Assembly: GCA_014529385.2 (NCBI GenBank)
Contig: CM043953.1
Coordinates: 114,481,549-114,545,548 of the forward strand
Source of the DNA: Adiantum capillus-veneris
Lineage: Eukaryota > Streptophyta > Polypodiopsida > Polypodiales > Pteridaceae
Direction: 5' to 3'
Length of the DNA stretch: 64,000 nt
The notes beneath the pieces are model-generated. The model worked only from the letters and a program-made list of their open reading frames with translations. It ran no database searches and was not told the origin of the DNA. This document shows positions 31,550 through 43,835 of the stretch, piece after piece (the first letter of the stretch is position 1; the number at the start of each line of letters is the position of its first letter). Position numbers and translations under genes: made by a program.

Positions 31550-32570
31550 CCTTGATATAGCAGGCTAGTAGGGATGTTAGGCTTTTAGCACTTGGAAAAC
31601 ATCATCATGAGCCCTCTAACACACATCAATCACAATTGGAGGTCATATGACCTTCATCCAATCAGAAAAGCTAAACATGTGTCATGACATCTTTTGAAGC
31701 CTTTCTAACACACTTCACAAGCCCAAAGTCATAACACAAGCCATACAGCACTAGCCTATGGAATTTCTAGCTGTGTGTGAAATTTATTCTCAAGAAGTAC
31801 GTTTAGAGAGGAAGAAAGATCAAGTAGGATATAGTTGAGTGAGACAATTAAAATGCCAACAAGGAAACAAAAGTTTTGTGTGACCAACATAAAATTTAGC
31901 TAATTCTAAGAGAAAGATAAGAGAGAGGGTTGCATTAAAACTACATCTGTAACCTATTATTAGTTGGGTATATATATAGAAACAAGATTGGATCTTCTTC
32001 AAGTTGTTTTTTAAATGATAGTGTTTGGCTGCCTAGACTAGGCGGCTCTCTCCCTACTTTATTAGGATGCACCATTTGGAAGGAATTTTGTGGTCACCAG
32101 GAATCTTTTTGAATCTCTTTCTTTCGATAACAAAATTGCTTGTGAAAGGGTTTTTTTTACATTGGCTAGTCAATCAATCGCACACTTAAGGGGATAAAGA
32201 GTGTGTTTGATGTGAGTGTGCCATTGATTAGCCTCTAAATCTTATCCCTTGCACTTGCAATATTTCTTCAATGCTTCATTAGTAGTGCTAGCTTGATTTA
32301 GAACCGCCAAGCTTGTGTCACTTGAGCTAAGAGTGCTTGCATGTGTGTGTTGTTACAGCAGTGGTGATCAAAGGCCACCAACTCAATGGTACAACATGTT
32401 CATAGATTAGAGAGCGAGCCATTGTCGTGCATCATGATCTTATTCAACCAAAGCTTGAGAGCAGTACCAAGAGTGTAGATTGAGCAAGAGTTGATGGGTA
32501 GAGAAAGCCATGTTGATGGCAAGGAGCAGGTGCTTGTGGGTAGCATGAGTGCACGTGTGTGTTTACAAAG
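31550..32570. other. No recognisable gene
   Basis: No frame or repeat pattern that I can support. A T8 run lies near 32,150. Confidence 0.4.
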
Positions 32571-32572
32571 AA

Positions 32573-32573
<1 letters not shown>

Positions 32574-32617
<44 letters not shown>
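32574..32617. repeat. (TG)n microsatellite
   Basis: 22 uninterrupted TG units. Confidence 0.95.
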
Positions 32618-32618
<1 letters not shown>

Positions 32619-32769
32619 TTAGAGCAACAACACTTACAAGTTTGCTACCCTGCTTGGTGATACACTGAAGATAACTGTTCTATGGGGACTACCTACTCAC
32701 AAGGGCCAGTCCTAGTGCAAGAAGAATGACATAAGAATGAGTGAAGAATCCATGCTAGGCATTACAAGA

Positions 32770-33640
32770 CTCAGGGAACGTAGATAGAGGACAACACAAG
32801 AAAATATTTCACGGACGTTATTGCTATAAAACCTATCGCAGTAGAAGTATAAAGTAGACGATTACAACCTTCTATGTCTCCTTATGACAGGTTAGCTGCT
32901 ATTCATGGTGAGAGGTATAAGTACTAGATAAAATTGATTACGATGAGAAAAGGTATGAGGTCACGGGATTGCTAGAGCCAAAAGCCTAATATGACTTGGC
33001 AAGGTATGCTTTTCTTGCACACTTCAACAGGTTGAAGACTCACATAATGTATGGAATTCTATTGAAGGCTTGGTACAAGGTGAAGGATACACTACACACA
33101 ACTTTGTGATGGAAATCAATTTATTGGGGCCAAAGTGGCGCACATCTTTGAGAACAGATTCCTCCCTCCATGTTAGAAAAGGACAAGTGTCTTTCAAGTT
33201 TGAGGAGTAGTTTACGTTTGAAGGTGGAGCTTAAGTAGCAAAAGACCTTTGCACAAGGAGTTGAAATTGCATGGGAAGTAGAGCACCTTAGTCAACTTGG
33301 AGCTAGTGTTGAGCCAAAGGTCAAAATGAATTTGTAGAGCAACCGAGGGTCCTCATCAAAGAGCCAAAATAGGATCAACAAGATTCTCATGACAAGGATG
33401 CTCTTTGTAAGAGATATAAGAGCTTGTGGATCTCATGAATGATGAAAGGTGGACAAGGTCAAGGATATAGATATGTTCGTGGCTATGGCAACAATGAGGG
33501 GTTTACATGTGGCATGTCTAGAAGAAGCGGTATGTTCCAATGTTACAATTGTGGTGAACGGGGTTAGCATGTGGCTCCTCACTTGCTACATGAATGGAAT
33601 GGCTTGCACATCTTCTTCTGCATCTTCAATGATCCTTGTA
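32770..33640 (+). pseudogene. Highly decayed gag remnant with a zinc-knuckle trace
   Basis: Short in-frame pieces look like a retrotransposon gag: LLKAWYKVKDTLHTTL near 33,060, Gly/Arg-rich RGYGNNEG near 33,480 and CYNCGERG*HVAPH near 33,541. The last is a CCHC knuckle with a stop inside. Many stops and frameshifts prevent assignment to a family. It resembles the family C nucleocapsid at 62.14 kb in style. Confidence 0.4.
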
Positions 33641-33823
33641 CCCTCTTTGTGTGAGGTGTGTTCTACTTCTCGTCTACTTGTATCCCTATTGACTTGGAGT
33701 CATGTGCTAATCATTTGCCTAGTCCTAGGTGTAGTAGAGAAAAAGTGATGAATATATGAGTTCAAATAAGCCCATGTGCATGGAATATGATCTCCCTACC
33801 TTCAAGGGTCAAATCCACCTTTC

Positions 33824-33893
33824 TAGGGATGTTCCCACACCATTATGTATATATACTTAAGGGTGTTCCCACACCCTTATGTATATATACTAC
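33824..33893. repeat. Two-copy tandem repeat of about 34 bp
   Basis: GGATGTTCCCACACC-ATTATGTATATATAC is followed by GGTGTTCCCACACCCTTATGTATATATAC. No function is evident. Confidence 0.7.
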
Positions 33894-33899
33894 ACTTTC

Positions 33900-34463
33900 T
33901 ACTACCATCCCTAGCCCTACTTAAAGGTTCTATAATGTAGTGTTTCAGTCTAGCTCAATAATCAAAATTTATTGTGTTTAATCTCTCTTTTGGTGCATTT
34001 TTTGATTACATGTGTATTTAATCTCTAGTCTCCATTATGTTCAAGTGATGAATGCCACTATGCCCTCCTCCCCATAGGCAGTAAGTGACACCAAAGATTG
34101 AAGTGGATTAATAATCCTCTTAGTAGTTAGTTAGTTAGTAGTTTGCTCTCGTTAATCCAATAGTCTACACATTAATTAGGACACTTCTCTACTCATTGGC
34201 ATATTAAATTATGTGCAATTATGTTCATGGGTATCCATTCCCTTGAGCCACTAATGGCCATGATTGATTAGCCCCTAGATTAGGTCTTTCAATTGTGTGC
34301 TTTGATTTCCATGCAACAAGATTTCTTTCCTTCATTCAATTGGATCTCCTTGAAGAATCACAATGCTCAAGCCAATTATTTGATTCAATGGATTAAAGCA
34401 AGGCTAATTAGCATTTCTTTTTGTATGCTTTTGCGTCAATTCAATAAGCTAATCCTTTGAAAG

Positions 34464-34494
<31 letters not shown>

Positions 34495-37365
34495 GGGTTT
34501 TTCAGCACCTTTTCATTGAACCTATCCAAGCTCCTTTGCACCTCATTTGCCAATGACAAGCCCAATTTGAGGTTTCATGTGTGTCTAGTTCTTTGTAAGT
34601 TTTTGCACAAAATTCTATTTTAAGGAAGGATTGGCATAAAAAAGAGCTTGGACCCTTGGCTAGCACGTAGGACCTAAGTTTAGAATTCCTTGGGTTGTGG
34701 GTTCAAGATCTCACCAACAATCATTTTGGGTTTGCTGGCAACGGGTCATGCACGCGCTTCATACAACCCTTTTGAGCTATTGCCATATATGGACATGGCG
34801 ACACATTTTGGAAGTGTGTGTTGAATTTCACTTGTGGAATTTTTAGCTACTTTAGCAAGCACCTATACATGCAAGGTAAGTTGCTTAAATTGGCTTGCTA
34901 GGAAGCTAGTTTTAGCACTATTTACTTACATTTTTGGTACTGCACTTAACATATAGTGAGGGGGTGTGCTTAATATATGAGATTCTAAAAAAAACTCAAT
35001 TTGGGTTTTGGAGCCTCTACGAGTTCCTTTGTTTAGCTTTTGTGCATTCTCCTTGCTTTTCTTTCTGTAGTCTTGTTGGGATAGCTCTCCATTGTTGCTA
35101 CATTTGTACATATTGAGAGCTATTTTTAGGTTAAGCTTTCATAAAAGAAGAAAAAAAAATCATAAATCTAGACTTAAATGAACCAACCATGTGTATATGT
35201 ACGTAGTTCATGTAAGCTTATTTGGTGTAGATTAATTGCTGGAGACCAAGACACAACACCAAGATTTCTTGCAAGAACCTCCATTTTTTTGCCTTATCCT
35301 AACTCTAGGTGTGTTTAATTAATAATATAGGTGAAATTTTGCATCATTATTTTGTGATTTTGGCTTATCTGATAATAATAAAGATTTTTGTCTATTCCTA
35401 TCTATTTTAACCTCGAGGGACTCACTGTGAATACTAAGGAGACGTCACTTGTGCGCATGGAATGCCTTGTTTAACCCTTATATACGGAACCTTATAAAAC
35501 CCGCATCCATTATAGTTGCATTCTACCACATGGAAAATAGTGAATCGCTTGGAATTGTAACCTACTTATAGTGACACTAGTCATCGTAAAGTACTAAGGG
35601 TAAAAAAGGAATATTACTATCTCCACATGAGAAAATACATTTGGAAAAGGAATCCACTCAAAGGACATGTCCATTCTCAAAAAACAAGGTGAGGAGACAC
35701 GAAAGCTTGCTAAGTTAAGGGAATATCAGGGAGAGTAAGTTTAAATGCGTGCTCATAATCACATGGATTTTTTTTTTTAATATAAAATTGTATGATCTAT
35801 TACACATATAATCACAAAAAATTTGTATATTACAAAAAGGCCCACTTTAATAATGTGAAAGGTGTACATTGCATATCAACATTTTGAAATTAAATGAAAT
35901 GAGAAAAAAGTAAAATAAAAATAATAATTTAAAATTTAAATTTAAAACACAAGAAATATTTTAGTGCTTTTTTATAAGAAAATATAAATATAATAAACGT
36001 AAAATAATAATAAAACAAGGTAGTGAAATGAAATTTTATAAAGTTTTTTAAATGAAATAACCTCTTATCAATACCTCATATCATGGAACCAAACTCCTAT
36101 GAATACACTTTTAATCCAATAAGGAGAATGTAACTTTGAAAATAGCATTTAAAAGACTATGATGTCTTTCAATTCTTAGACTTTCAAGGCCCTTGGGACA
36201 CTTTGTCAAGCAAAGAAATTTGAACGACCTTCACCCATAGTGCACTAAGGCCTTTAGCAGGCAAAAGGAAAAAAAAAAGGCAAAAGAAAAAAAAAGGCTT
36301 CAATGCATAAGGACACGAGGTGTTGTCTTTGCATTGACTTTCATAGAACGTACAATGCTTTTGATGGTCTTAAGATCATATGCAAAGAGATACGACGAGT
36401 TGGTGATTATAGGTTCTATGCAAAGTCATCATGAAGTTGTGGTAAGTCATGGATAAAGGTATATAGAAAATTAGAGCATGTAAGACTCGTACGTGCATAG
36501 GGACTTGCAATCATCACTCTACATCTACTTTTAGGACCAGAAATTGGATTTGGATAGCTGTGGAAGAATTTTGCTATTTTCACCTATTTGCATTCTTGAA
36601 TTCTAAGTGGGCGCTCTCCCAAATCCAACCTAAGGGGCTTCTCCCACCCCAAGGTTTTCAACGAAAGGTTCAAAAGGCCCCACGTTGTGGTTTGGTTTGC
36701 TGAGGGAAACTACGACCAAGATGACATAAGAATTTTGGACATTAAAGACTCCTAACATTTGCAAACGAACCCAAAAATTAATCAATTCTAATGAACATGA
36801 TTACTTACATAATAAGATTTCGAGAATAAAACTTGAAGATTTTGACTATAAAGTTTGGAGGACTTCAATTGCATGTACGTGCATGTGACAATCGTACCCA
36901 CGCTAGTTTTCGGAATTTTATGTGTCTTGTTTTACTACAAATTAAGGACCTCTATGAGAATTTTTGAGTGCTAAACTTAATTTCTTGGACTACAAATTGA
37001 CATTATTCAATTTTTTCCACAATTCACACTGCAACATGCCATCATATGTTCTAGACACTCACTTCGACTTCAGGCATAGCTCACTTTTGTTGACCATGGG
37101 AATCATATACCTAATGTCTACATTGTGGATGTCAACAAGGATACACAAAATCTAGCATATTATGATTTTAGTCAAATGTGGAGAATCCAAATTTGTAGAA
37201 GCACACACAATTGCATTATTAGAACATTAGATACTTGCATTAAATGATAATGCTAATAGAGTAATATAGATCTCATGGTCAGTTCTATGGCTTGCTAAGT
37301 TACAGTAGCATCATTAGCTATAACCAAGGGTCATAGACCTATCCAAGCTCTAATTCTAATACAAG
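33900..37365. other. No recognisable gene; AT-rich tract at 35.76-36.06 kb
   Basis: I find only short unsupported ORFs. The stretch around 35,760-36,060 is almost purely A/T. Decayed transposon sequence is likely but not shown. Confidence 0.4.
34464..34491. repeat. (GT)n microsatellite
   Basis: 14 GT units. Confidence 0.93.
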
Positions 37366-37369
37366 AGCA

Positions 37370-38645
37370 TGTTCAAGGGATGGGAAACTTTGCTGAGTTG
37401 ATCTAATTCAGTCTTTGAACCCAAAAGAAGTGGCCAAATTGCTTAAAATCAAGAAACCACCTAGCTTTTGTGGTGAGGACAAGGACCAACACAAAGACAT
37501 TGTGGTTACCTTCCTCAATAATTTGGGAGATACCCAAAGATTATGTTTTACTCTTCATGCAACAAGTGGTCGATGACGTACAAAACTTAGTATTGTTCTA
37601 AAATGTGGGCAAATTTTGAGAAAATATTCTAAAAAGAGTTCCTTCCAAGCAATGAGAAGGATCATGATTAGTATGATATCGTTTCATGTTTGATGTGATC
37701 ATATCACGTGTTAAACCAATATATATCTCATTATTGGATGTCATTTAAACAATGGATTTACTGGGTGAATTCCAGTGGGTTTATTATGGCTCTCGAACCA
37801 GAGCTTAAGAAGTAAGTCAAGACGTGGGATCCTTAAAATTTAGAATATGCAATTATTCAAGCTCATTTTCATGATGATTACAACAATGATAAAACATATA
37901 CATCCTCATTTCATAAAGAATAACGTGAAATGCTTGGTAATAAGGATAATACACTCACCTCATATACATAACAAGAGAAGTCGCAGTCTTCCAATACAAG
38001 TGAGCATTCCAAGAAATACAAGGGAACTTGTGGACACACCTCTCAGCAAACTTTTGAGAGAGCTAAGAAAGAGAATATGTGTTTCAACTATCTACTAGGG
38101 AAGCATGCCAAAAAGGAATGTTCCAATGGAAAGCACAAGGTGTGGAAATGAGAACGTTGTGCACACAATTTAGTAATCTCTCTAGACTCTTCTTCTAAGT
38201 ATGTCAATGTGAAAGTTTCCTATACATACAACGTTCATGAATACTCTATGAATGCTGAGCTACATGGAAATTGTGGCCTTTTGACAACATAACCTTGTGC
38301 ATATGCATGCACCGTTAAAGAGCACAAGGTCCATATTTTGGTAAATGATGATGCATTTAACAATTTTTTAAAGTATAAGCTATTTAAGATCTTAAATCTG
38401 CCACAAACTCCCAACTCACATCGTTACATTGATCAATGGGCATGACAGTACAATGTAGGATATTCAAGTTAAAGATGTCCCTCTTGTTGTACAAGGACAC
38501 ATTATGACCTTAGATTTCCAAGTTATGAACAAACATAGGGCATATGTGCTTCTAACTTGTGATTGGTTGCATGGGGTGGGTCCTTCATTACACCAGATAT
38601 GTGCACAATAGTATGGTTTACACATGCTACTATTGGGACAAAAGA
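37370..38645 (+). pseudogene. Element F: decayed Ty3/gypsy gag-protease
   Basis: Gag-like KKPPSFCGEDKDQHKD lies near 37,450, a nucleocapsid trace CFNYLLGKHAKKEC near 38,077 (second Cys of the knuckle replaced by Tyr), and a retropepsin near 38,330-38,580: HILVNDDAFNNFLKYKL (active-site loop altered to D-D-A), then MTLDFQVM and AYVLLTCDWLHGVGPSL, where the usual L-G-R-D-W-L appears as L-T-C-D-W-L. Several frameshifts and stops are present. RT and integrase are not visible; family C begins soon after. Confidence 0.6.
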
Positions 38646-38817
38646 AATTCAAGTTAAAGATGTCCTCAACACATTATGACCTTAGATTTCCAAGTTATGA
38701 ACATTGATAGGTCATATGTGCTTCTAACTTGTGATTGGTTGCATGGGGTGGGTCCTTCATTACACTAGCTATGTGCACAATAGTATGGTTGACACATGCT
38801 ATTATTGGGAGAAAAGA
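38462..38817 (+). repeat. Tandem duplication of a protease segment (185 + about 171 bp)
   Basis: Both units start ATTCAAGTTAAAGATGTCC and end in TATTGGGA-AAAAGAA. The second lacks 18 bases after GATGTCC. Both encode the DFQVMN ... CDWLHGVGPSLH segment of element F, so the end of the protease is present twice. Confidence 0.85.
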
Positions 38818-38997
38818 ACATCCCTCGCTCAGCTTAGCTCTGGTATGTAAAATAAAAATTTCTCAGCCTGGTTCGGATAATTAAATAGAGTTTATCTTGT
38901 TTTGTTACTTGTTGTGGTATGTTTTGTCTCCTTCTTTTCAACTTCAAAGTTTGGTATTGAAACGTCTCATGTTAGTGAAGCTTCCTCATTGCCTTTC

Positions 38998-39372
38998 TCA
39001 TGCTAGGATCCATTCTCTATCTATGACCCTTATGACCACCCCTCGTGCTAAGGGTTCTTTAAAGCTTTTCATAAATACATCAAACATAGTACGATCAAAT
39101 GCAATCTCTATATTTAATTTGCCAAGCCTATATTGCCAGTAAGTTGCCAATGTATCCATTTGCTTAAGAATATCCTTAGGATGGACTTCACAATCCCATT
39201 CCTTGGTAACAACCATTCCAACTTGGTCTCCAATAACTTCCTTTGATCTTTGTAGTGCTAAAGACTTCATGCCTCCTCCTTGCAATTGTATATCTCGTGG
39301 ATCCACCTTATTGTGATCAGTGAGAATTAGACCCATGATTTCAGCGGGATTATCACTATCATTCCTTGTCAT
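38998..39372 (-). CDS. Unrecognised 124-codon ORF downstream of the C-left gag-protease
   Basis: It starts MTRNDSDNPAEIMGL and contains LQGGGMKSLALQRSKE and KEWDCEVHPKDILKQMD. No motif is known to me. It continues the frame that follows the family C protease tail (EEESMT), so it may be a further part of the polyprotein and not a separate gene; C-plus has no clear counterpart. Low evidence for coding beyond its length in a stop-rich region. Confidence 0.35.
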   Translation of the reverse strand: MTRNDSDNPAEIMGLILTDHNKVDPRDIQLQGGGMKSLALQRSKEVIGDQVGMVVTKEWDCEVHPKDILKQMDTLATYWQYRLGKLNIEIAFDRTMFDVFMKSFKEPLARGVVIRVIDREWILA

Positions 39373-40672
39373 AGATTCCTCCTCTAATGTTGTAGAAAAT
39401 TTTCTGGAGAGTGCATCTGCAGTAGCCTTCAGATTAATCTCTTGTCTCTAACCAGCCTTCGTGTTGTATAGAATCTCCTTGCCCTTTCTACCTTGCCTAT
39501 TGAGAATTCTTTTGTACCAATCTTGTTTTTCTCACATGTCCATGAGCAATGGTCTCCCTAAGATAATTGGGTAGCCCTCCCCCTTAGGGATCTTTGAGCT
39601 CTACATAGAAACATCATTCACAAGATCAGAGGATTTTGTAGACTCTCCAAATGTAAAATCTAAAATGCCAATTTTCTATCGCGGCTTAGACTTCTTCTTG
39701 ATTGACTCCCCCTTGGTCTTCATCTTTTCTTCCTTTGATAAGTTTCACCATGCCTAGCATGCTTTACTTCCATGGAGTCTACCTTGATCTTACCTTTTGT
39801 CACTCCTTTGATGTGTTCCTCCTCTTTCACCTTGCCCTTACCTGCAAGACTGATGGAACTCACTACCTGGTTGTTGCCGGTTGATGGTGGGTGTAAGGGT
39901 AGAATGAGGGTCTGTGGTGGTGGTTGTGGTTGAATAGGTTGTTGTAAGATTAAGATGGGTGGTACTTATTGTGGTCGCTTGGGTGGTGGTGGTCTTGCTC
40001 TTGGTGGTGAGAGTTGGTTTTGCCTCACTCCCCTATTGAAATTTTTCCTCCTTGGGTGTGGACAATAATACATACCATGGTCATCCTCTCCACAATTGTA
40101 AGAGTGGTACTCCTGGTTTTGCCTTTGTTGTCCTCTTCCTTGCTCTTGATTTTGATTGTGTGCATGCCATTGCTACACCAAATGCACATATAGATTCTCC
40201 AATTGAGTAGTGATAGGTTCTCCAATTGATAGATTCTCCAATCTCCCGTTCACCTTCTATAGGCCAACAATAACACAATCCTTCTTGACAAAATCAGGCA
40301 CTCCTTCACCTTCCTCCAGTGAGGTAACCCATCACCATAGATCCACAAACTTGGATTCATAAGTGGCATACTCTAGGAGACCTCCCTGCTTCAACTCTGT
40401 TAGTATCTACCATAGCTTCTTAGAAGTAGTGCCTTCACCAAACCTCTTTACAAAGGCAATACGTAGTAAGTCTCATGCATCCTTGGTAGCTTGTGGCAAA
40501 GCATTGTACCAAGACTTGGTCTCTACTTTCATTGATAAAGGAAATATTTGTAGCCATGAGGCATCACCATCCTTGTTAGAGACTAGACAAGCATTTCAAA
40601 ATTATCAAGAAAGTCAGTGGTGGTGTCTTCTCTCTTCTTGCCATTGAATGTGGGAAAAGAGATATTTGCCAT
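39373..40672 (-). pseudogene. Gag and protease tail of C-left
   Basis: The first codons MANISFPTFNGKK match C-plus at 61,384. A knuckle CYHCGE-DHGMYYC-type sequence and FNRGVRQNQLSPPRARPP lie near 40,020-40,100, and a Pro-rich stretch follows. A protease-end pattern GYPIILGRPLLMD lies near 39,560. Frames change several times. It encoded the structural protein of the family and is not functional. Confidence 0.6.
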
Positions 40673-41382
40673 GGTAACAAATTGATAAGGAGAAAATCAC
40701 AAACCTTTTTTGAATGAAGGGCTCAATAGCCACATATTTTTTTCCCCTTAAATAGAATGACTTAATGATTCATAAGGGTTTATACAAGGGTTGGAAAGCT
40801 AGAGCGCCTGGAGCTAAAAGAAAGAGCAAAAGCTAGGACTAAATAAATATTCGTACATCAAAAGAGTGGTTGTAATCGAGTATAGATAGGATGATAGGGT
40901 GTGGGGATCTAAGGATTTCTCCTTGCGTTTTTGTTCCAAACAAAAAAACAATCTTTTACTAGTAGAATACTTTCCTATCTACGTATGCATTTCCATGCAT
41001 ATGTTGTAGATAGACTCATCAAATGAACGGATCCACTCAACCAAATCAAAAGCTTGATTAAACTTGTTGTTGATAAATGCACTTAGGTCTTTGAGATCAC
41101 TTTGTTAGTGCACCGTACCATGTATAGAACAAAAAGGAAAGACTTTAGGACCATTTTTATTATCCATACGAAGTACAAGGCAAGGTTTCACCTCCTAGAG
41201 CTACATACCTTTTGGTGTTGAAAGGACGGTACTCCCTCCATATGCCTATGCCACTTGATAAAATTCACATAATCCTCCATAGTTGGTTCAAAACAGATTG
41301 GGCAGGAAGAGTCTACCATAATTAACTTTTTGTTTTCTATACGACGATGACGTGCGGCCTTCACTTGAACTCTCTAGGCCTA

Positions 41383-42066
41383 GAGATAGCGTAGGTCCAC
41401 TTGCTTCCACCAAATATTTTATGCTTTATGGCTTGATGTAGTAGATGGCTCTTCTTTGACCGTTGGAGGGAAAACTCACGATGCTACACAAAATCTAACT
41501 AATATGAGAGTGTTGATGTGGCTCTCATAAGTTAAACTCATTGTCCCTTCTTCACCTCCTCTATCGTCATTCATTCACAAAATGCTTTGGTTGACAGCAA
41601 TGATGACACTTTGTAGCCCTCCCCCTTGGTGTTCTTGATCTTTGATTATCATGAGCAATGCGAGAGGGGAGCTTACCTCTTGGATCTCAATGATGAAGGC
41701 CATCATTGCTTTCGTAATATCCTCTTCTTTAGTCAAAGTCCTTGAGCCACTCATTCATCATTGATGACATGCATCACTACTTTTTGTCAATTGAAAGTCT
41801 TTGCAAAGCCCTGCTCAATGGGGGAACCAAAAGAGAGGCGGGTGTGCAAGACAGACTTGGTGGCCTCTATATCAAGACTATGCACGATGGCCTCATAACG
41901 AAAGATACACAATAGGGGAACCATCTAGCCTTGGATGCTGCTAGGATGTAGATACAGACGGCCAAGACAATATAAATAACACATCATCTAGCTAAGCCAA
42001 CGAGAAAAAAATTTATGATACACCGAGTAGGAGAAGCATACTCAAAACTGTGATGTTGTGGGTGGC
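41383..42066. repeat. Block X, first copy (family C leader)
   Basis: It matches 58,262-58,954 in the same orientation (GATGCTACACAAAATCT, CACTTTGTAGCC) and 60,230-60,900 in reverse. It contains no gene. Confidence 0.75.
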
Positions 42067-42214
42067 GCATATGAGTGGTCTATATCACAGATTATTGATG
42101 GGAACATCTCGCTAGCGGAGGCGTTGTGGCGTGAAACACTTGACACAACCCAAATAGAGTGATATTTTAAGATACCCGCAAAACATACCTCAAGTGAGAG
42201 AGATAAATTTGGTC

Positions 42215-42315
42215 ATTCTCGTTATTAGTATTGAGCTATGGGCCAGGCTTGTTGGCTCCACACATGTATTCATGGGTGATCGCCAATGATAGGCACATGC
42301 CACATTTAGTAGAGA

Positions 42316-42349
<34 letters not shown>

Positions 42350-42746
42350 TAGATAGAGAGAGAGAGAATACTAAGTTTCGGCCAAGTGTGGGCACCCAAG
42401 TGTGGTTGGGACGACTCACATAAGGGCTTGCAACATTCACTTTTATCTTGAATGTATGGTTTGCTGGCTCTCTTTCTCTACAGCTTAGACTCCTATTGTG
42501 GGTGAGTGTATGAAAGCGTGTGTGTACAAGCGAGGGTGAGCAAGCGACCTTACGACAATGGCGAGGCGGTTGAGCAATGGCGACGACGGGCTCCCTCTTC
42601 ATGGTGGTGCAAGATTCCTCCAACAACAGAAAAACAGAGGTGAGTGACACACTATTTGCATTCGTGAGCTTCCCCGCATATGGGTTGTGTGTTTGTAGCC
42701 TTAGTGACTCATGCACAGTGCATAGCAATTCTCCTACTATACGACA
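42215..42746 (+). repeat. 5' LTR (3' part) of E2
   Basis: From GGGCCAGGCTTGTTGG and GGTGATCGCCAATGA it matches the E1 LTR, and from the GA tract onward it matches 56,593-57,049. It ends CTATACGACA, followed by TTTT and a degenerate primer site (TGTGCTGAGGAGG against TGGCGCTGTTGCC in E1). The outer start may be near 42,141. Confidence 0.65.
42310..42367. repeat. (GA)n microsatellite in the E2 5' LTR
   Basis: A GA tract with CA and TA interruptions. The 3' LTR copy at 56,593-56,659 is uninterrupted. Confidence 0.93.
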
Positions 42747-42805
42747 TTTTTGTGCTGAGGAGGTGCTGTGCGTTTAGCTTGGGATGCAACTATTTTTTGT
42801 CCTCC

Positions 42806-42995
42806 CTGCAGTTTTCAACTTTTTGAAGCTTTCTGCAGATCTATTGTTTGGCTGAGGAAAGGTTTAGGGTTAGGGTAGATGCTATGCTTCTGCATTATTC
42901 CTGCAGTTTTCAACTTTTTGATGCTTTCTGCAAATCTATTGTTTGGATAAAGAAAGGTTTAGGGTTAGGGTAGATACTATGTTTCTGCATTCTTT
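42806..42995. repeat. Two 95-bp tandem repeats in the E2 leader
   Basis: Both units start CTGCAGTTTTCAACTTTTTGA and contain GGTTTAGGGTTAGGGTAGAT. The second starts at 42,901. Confidence 0.85.
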
Positions 42996-43026
42996 CTTTT
43001 TTTTGAAAGTAATTTCAAGCGTTTTT

Positions 43027-43184
43027 TGCAATGTTCTACACTCTACAACAATTTTTGGATCTTGTTTGCATGTCCTGCATTAAAATCTCTGCGGTTATTG
43101 TATTTTGCAATGTTCTACACTCTACAACAATTTTTGGATCTTGTTTGCATGTCCTGCATTCAAATCTCTGCGGTTATTGTATTT
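43027..43184. repeat. Two 79-bp tandem repeats in the E2 leader
   Basis: Units start TGCAATGTTCTACACTC at 43,027 and 43,106. They differ at one base (ATTAAAATC against ATTCAAATC), so the duplication is recent. Confidence 0.9.
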
Positions 43185-43835
43185 TGTTGAATTTTTGGTT
43201 CAAAATCTTCATTTTTTGCATTTTACAATAATTTCCTACATTTATTGCACAAAATTTGCTTTTTTCAAGGAAGAAAATTTTATTTTAAAAATCCTAAAAA
43301 TAAATAAAAACCGTGTATTCAAACAATGATCAGGATCATTCCCCAAGCCCAAGCCCAAGCCGAGCAGGCCCAAACCTCAATCCTCAATCTAATGATATAG
43401 TATAGACCCAATAGTGTATATATAGTCAACCTCCACAAGAGGGAGTAAGGGCATGTGGGACAAGTCCTCCAGCCTCCCCTTCACACTTGCATCCTTAGAC
43501 TTTTCCACTTTTTGCCTACACACCCAACTAGAACTCGACTGTTTTAGGGGGCCATGAGAGTTTTTGGTAGCCGAATCGTGTGCTATAAAGCACGCCAAAT
43601 TCTTGTGAACAATATGCTCATTTGAAGCTATCACGGGACCTATTCCATCTCATGTACATAAAAAGGGGTTTTTTTTAACAAAAAATTTACAAAACAAACA
43701 AAACCAAGTAAAACGACCAAAATCTCTAGTGGCGAGACCTTTTAGAGTACTCGTCGCTCAACACTTTTGGGATACGCGTCTCACATGTATTTGCACTCTG
43801 GATGAGTCATAGAATCTGATCCATTAGAGAGTGCC

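Larger units (their letters stand above)
38870..42066 (-). mobile_element. C-left: family C Ty3/gypsy copy on the minus strand
   Basis: On the minus strand the leader (42,066-40,673), gag start at 40,672, nucleocapsid near 40,060 and protease tail near 39,550 align with C-plus (60.2-62.93 kb). The leader part from 41,383 to 42,066 (block X) recurs in the same orientation at 58,262-58,954 and inverted at about 60,230-60,900. No LTR of the C-plus type is attached at 42,066; there the sequence changes to the E2 side. Confidence 0.65.

Noticed and set aside
33449-33748. 99-residue hydrophobic ORF
   Set aside because: Another frame of the same stretch holds the zinc-knuckle trace CYNCGERG, so this ORF is a shadow.
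42868-42980. TTTAGGGTTAGGG strings as interstitial telomere repeats
   Set aside because: Only two short units, repeated because the 95-bp leader unit is duplicated; no telomeric array.
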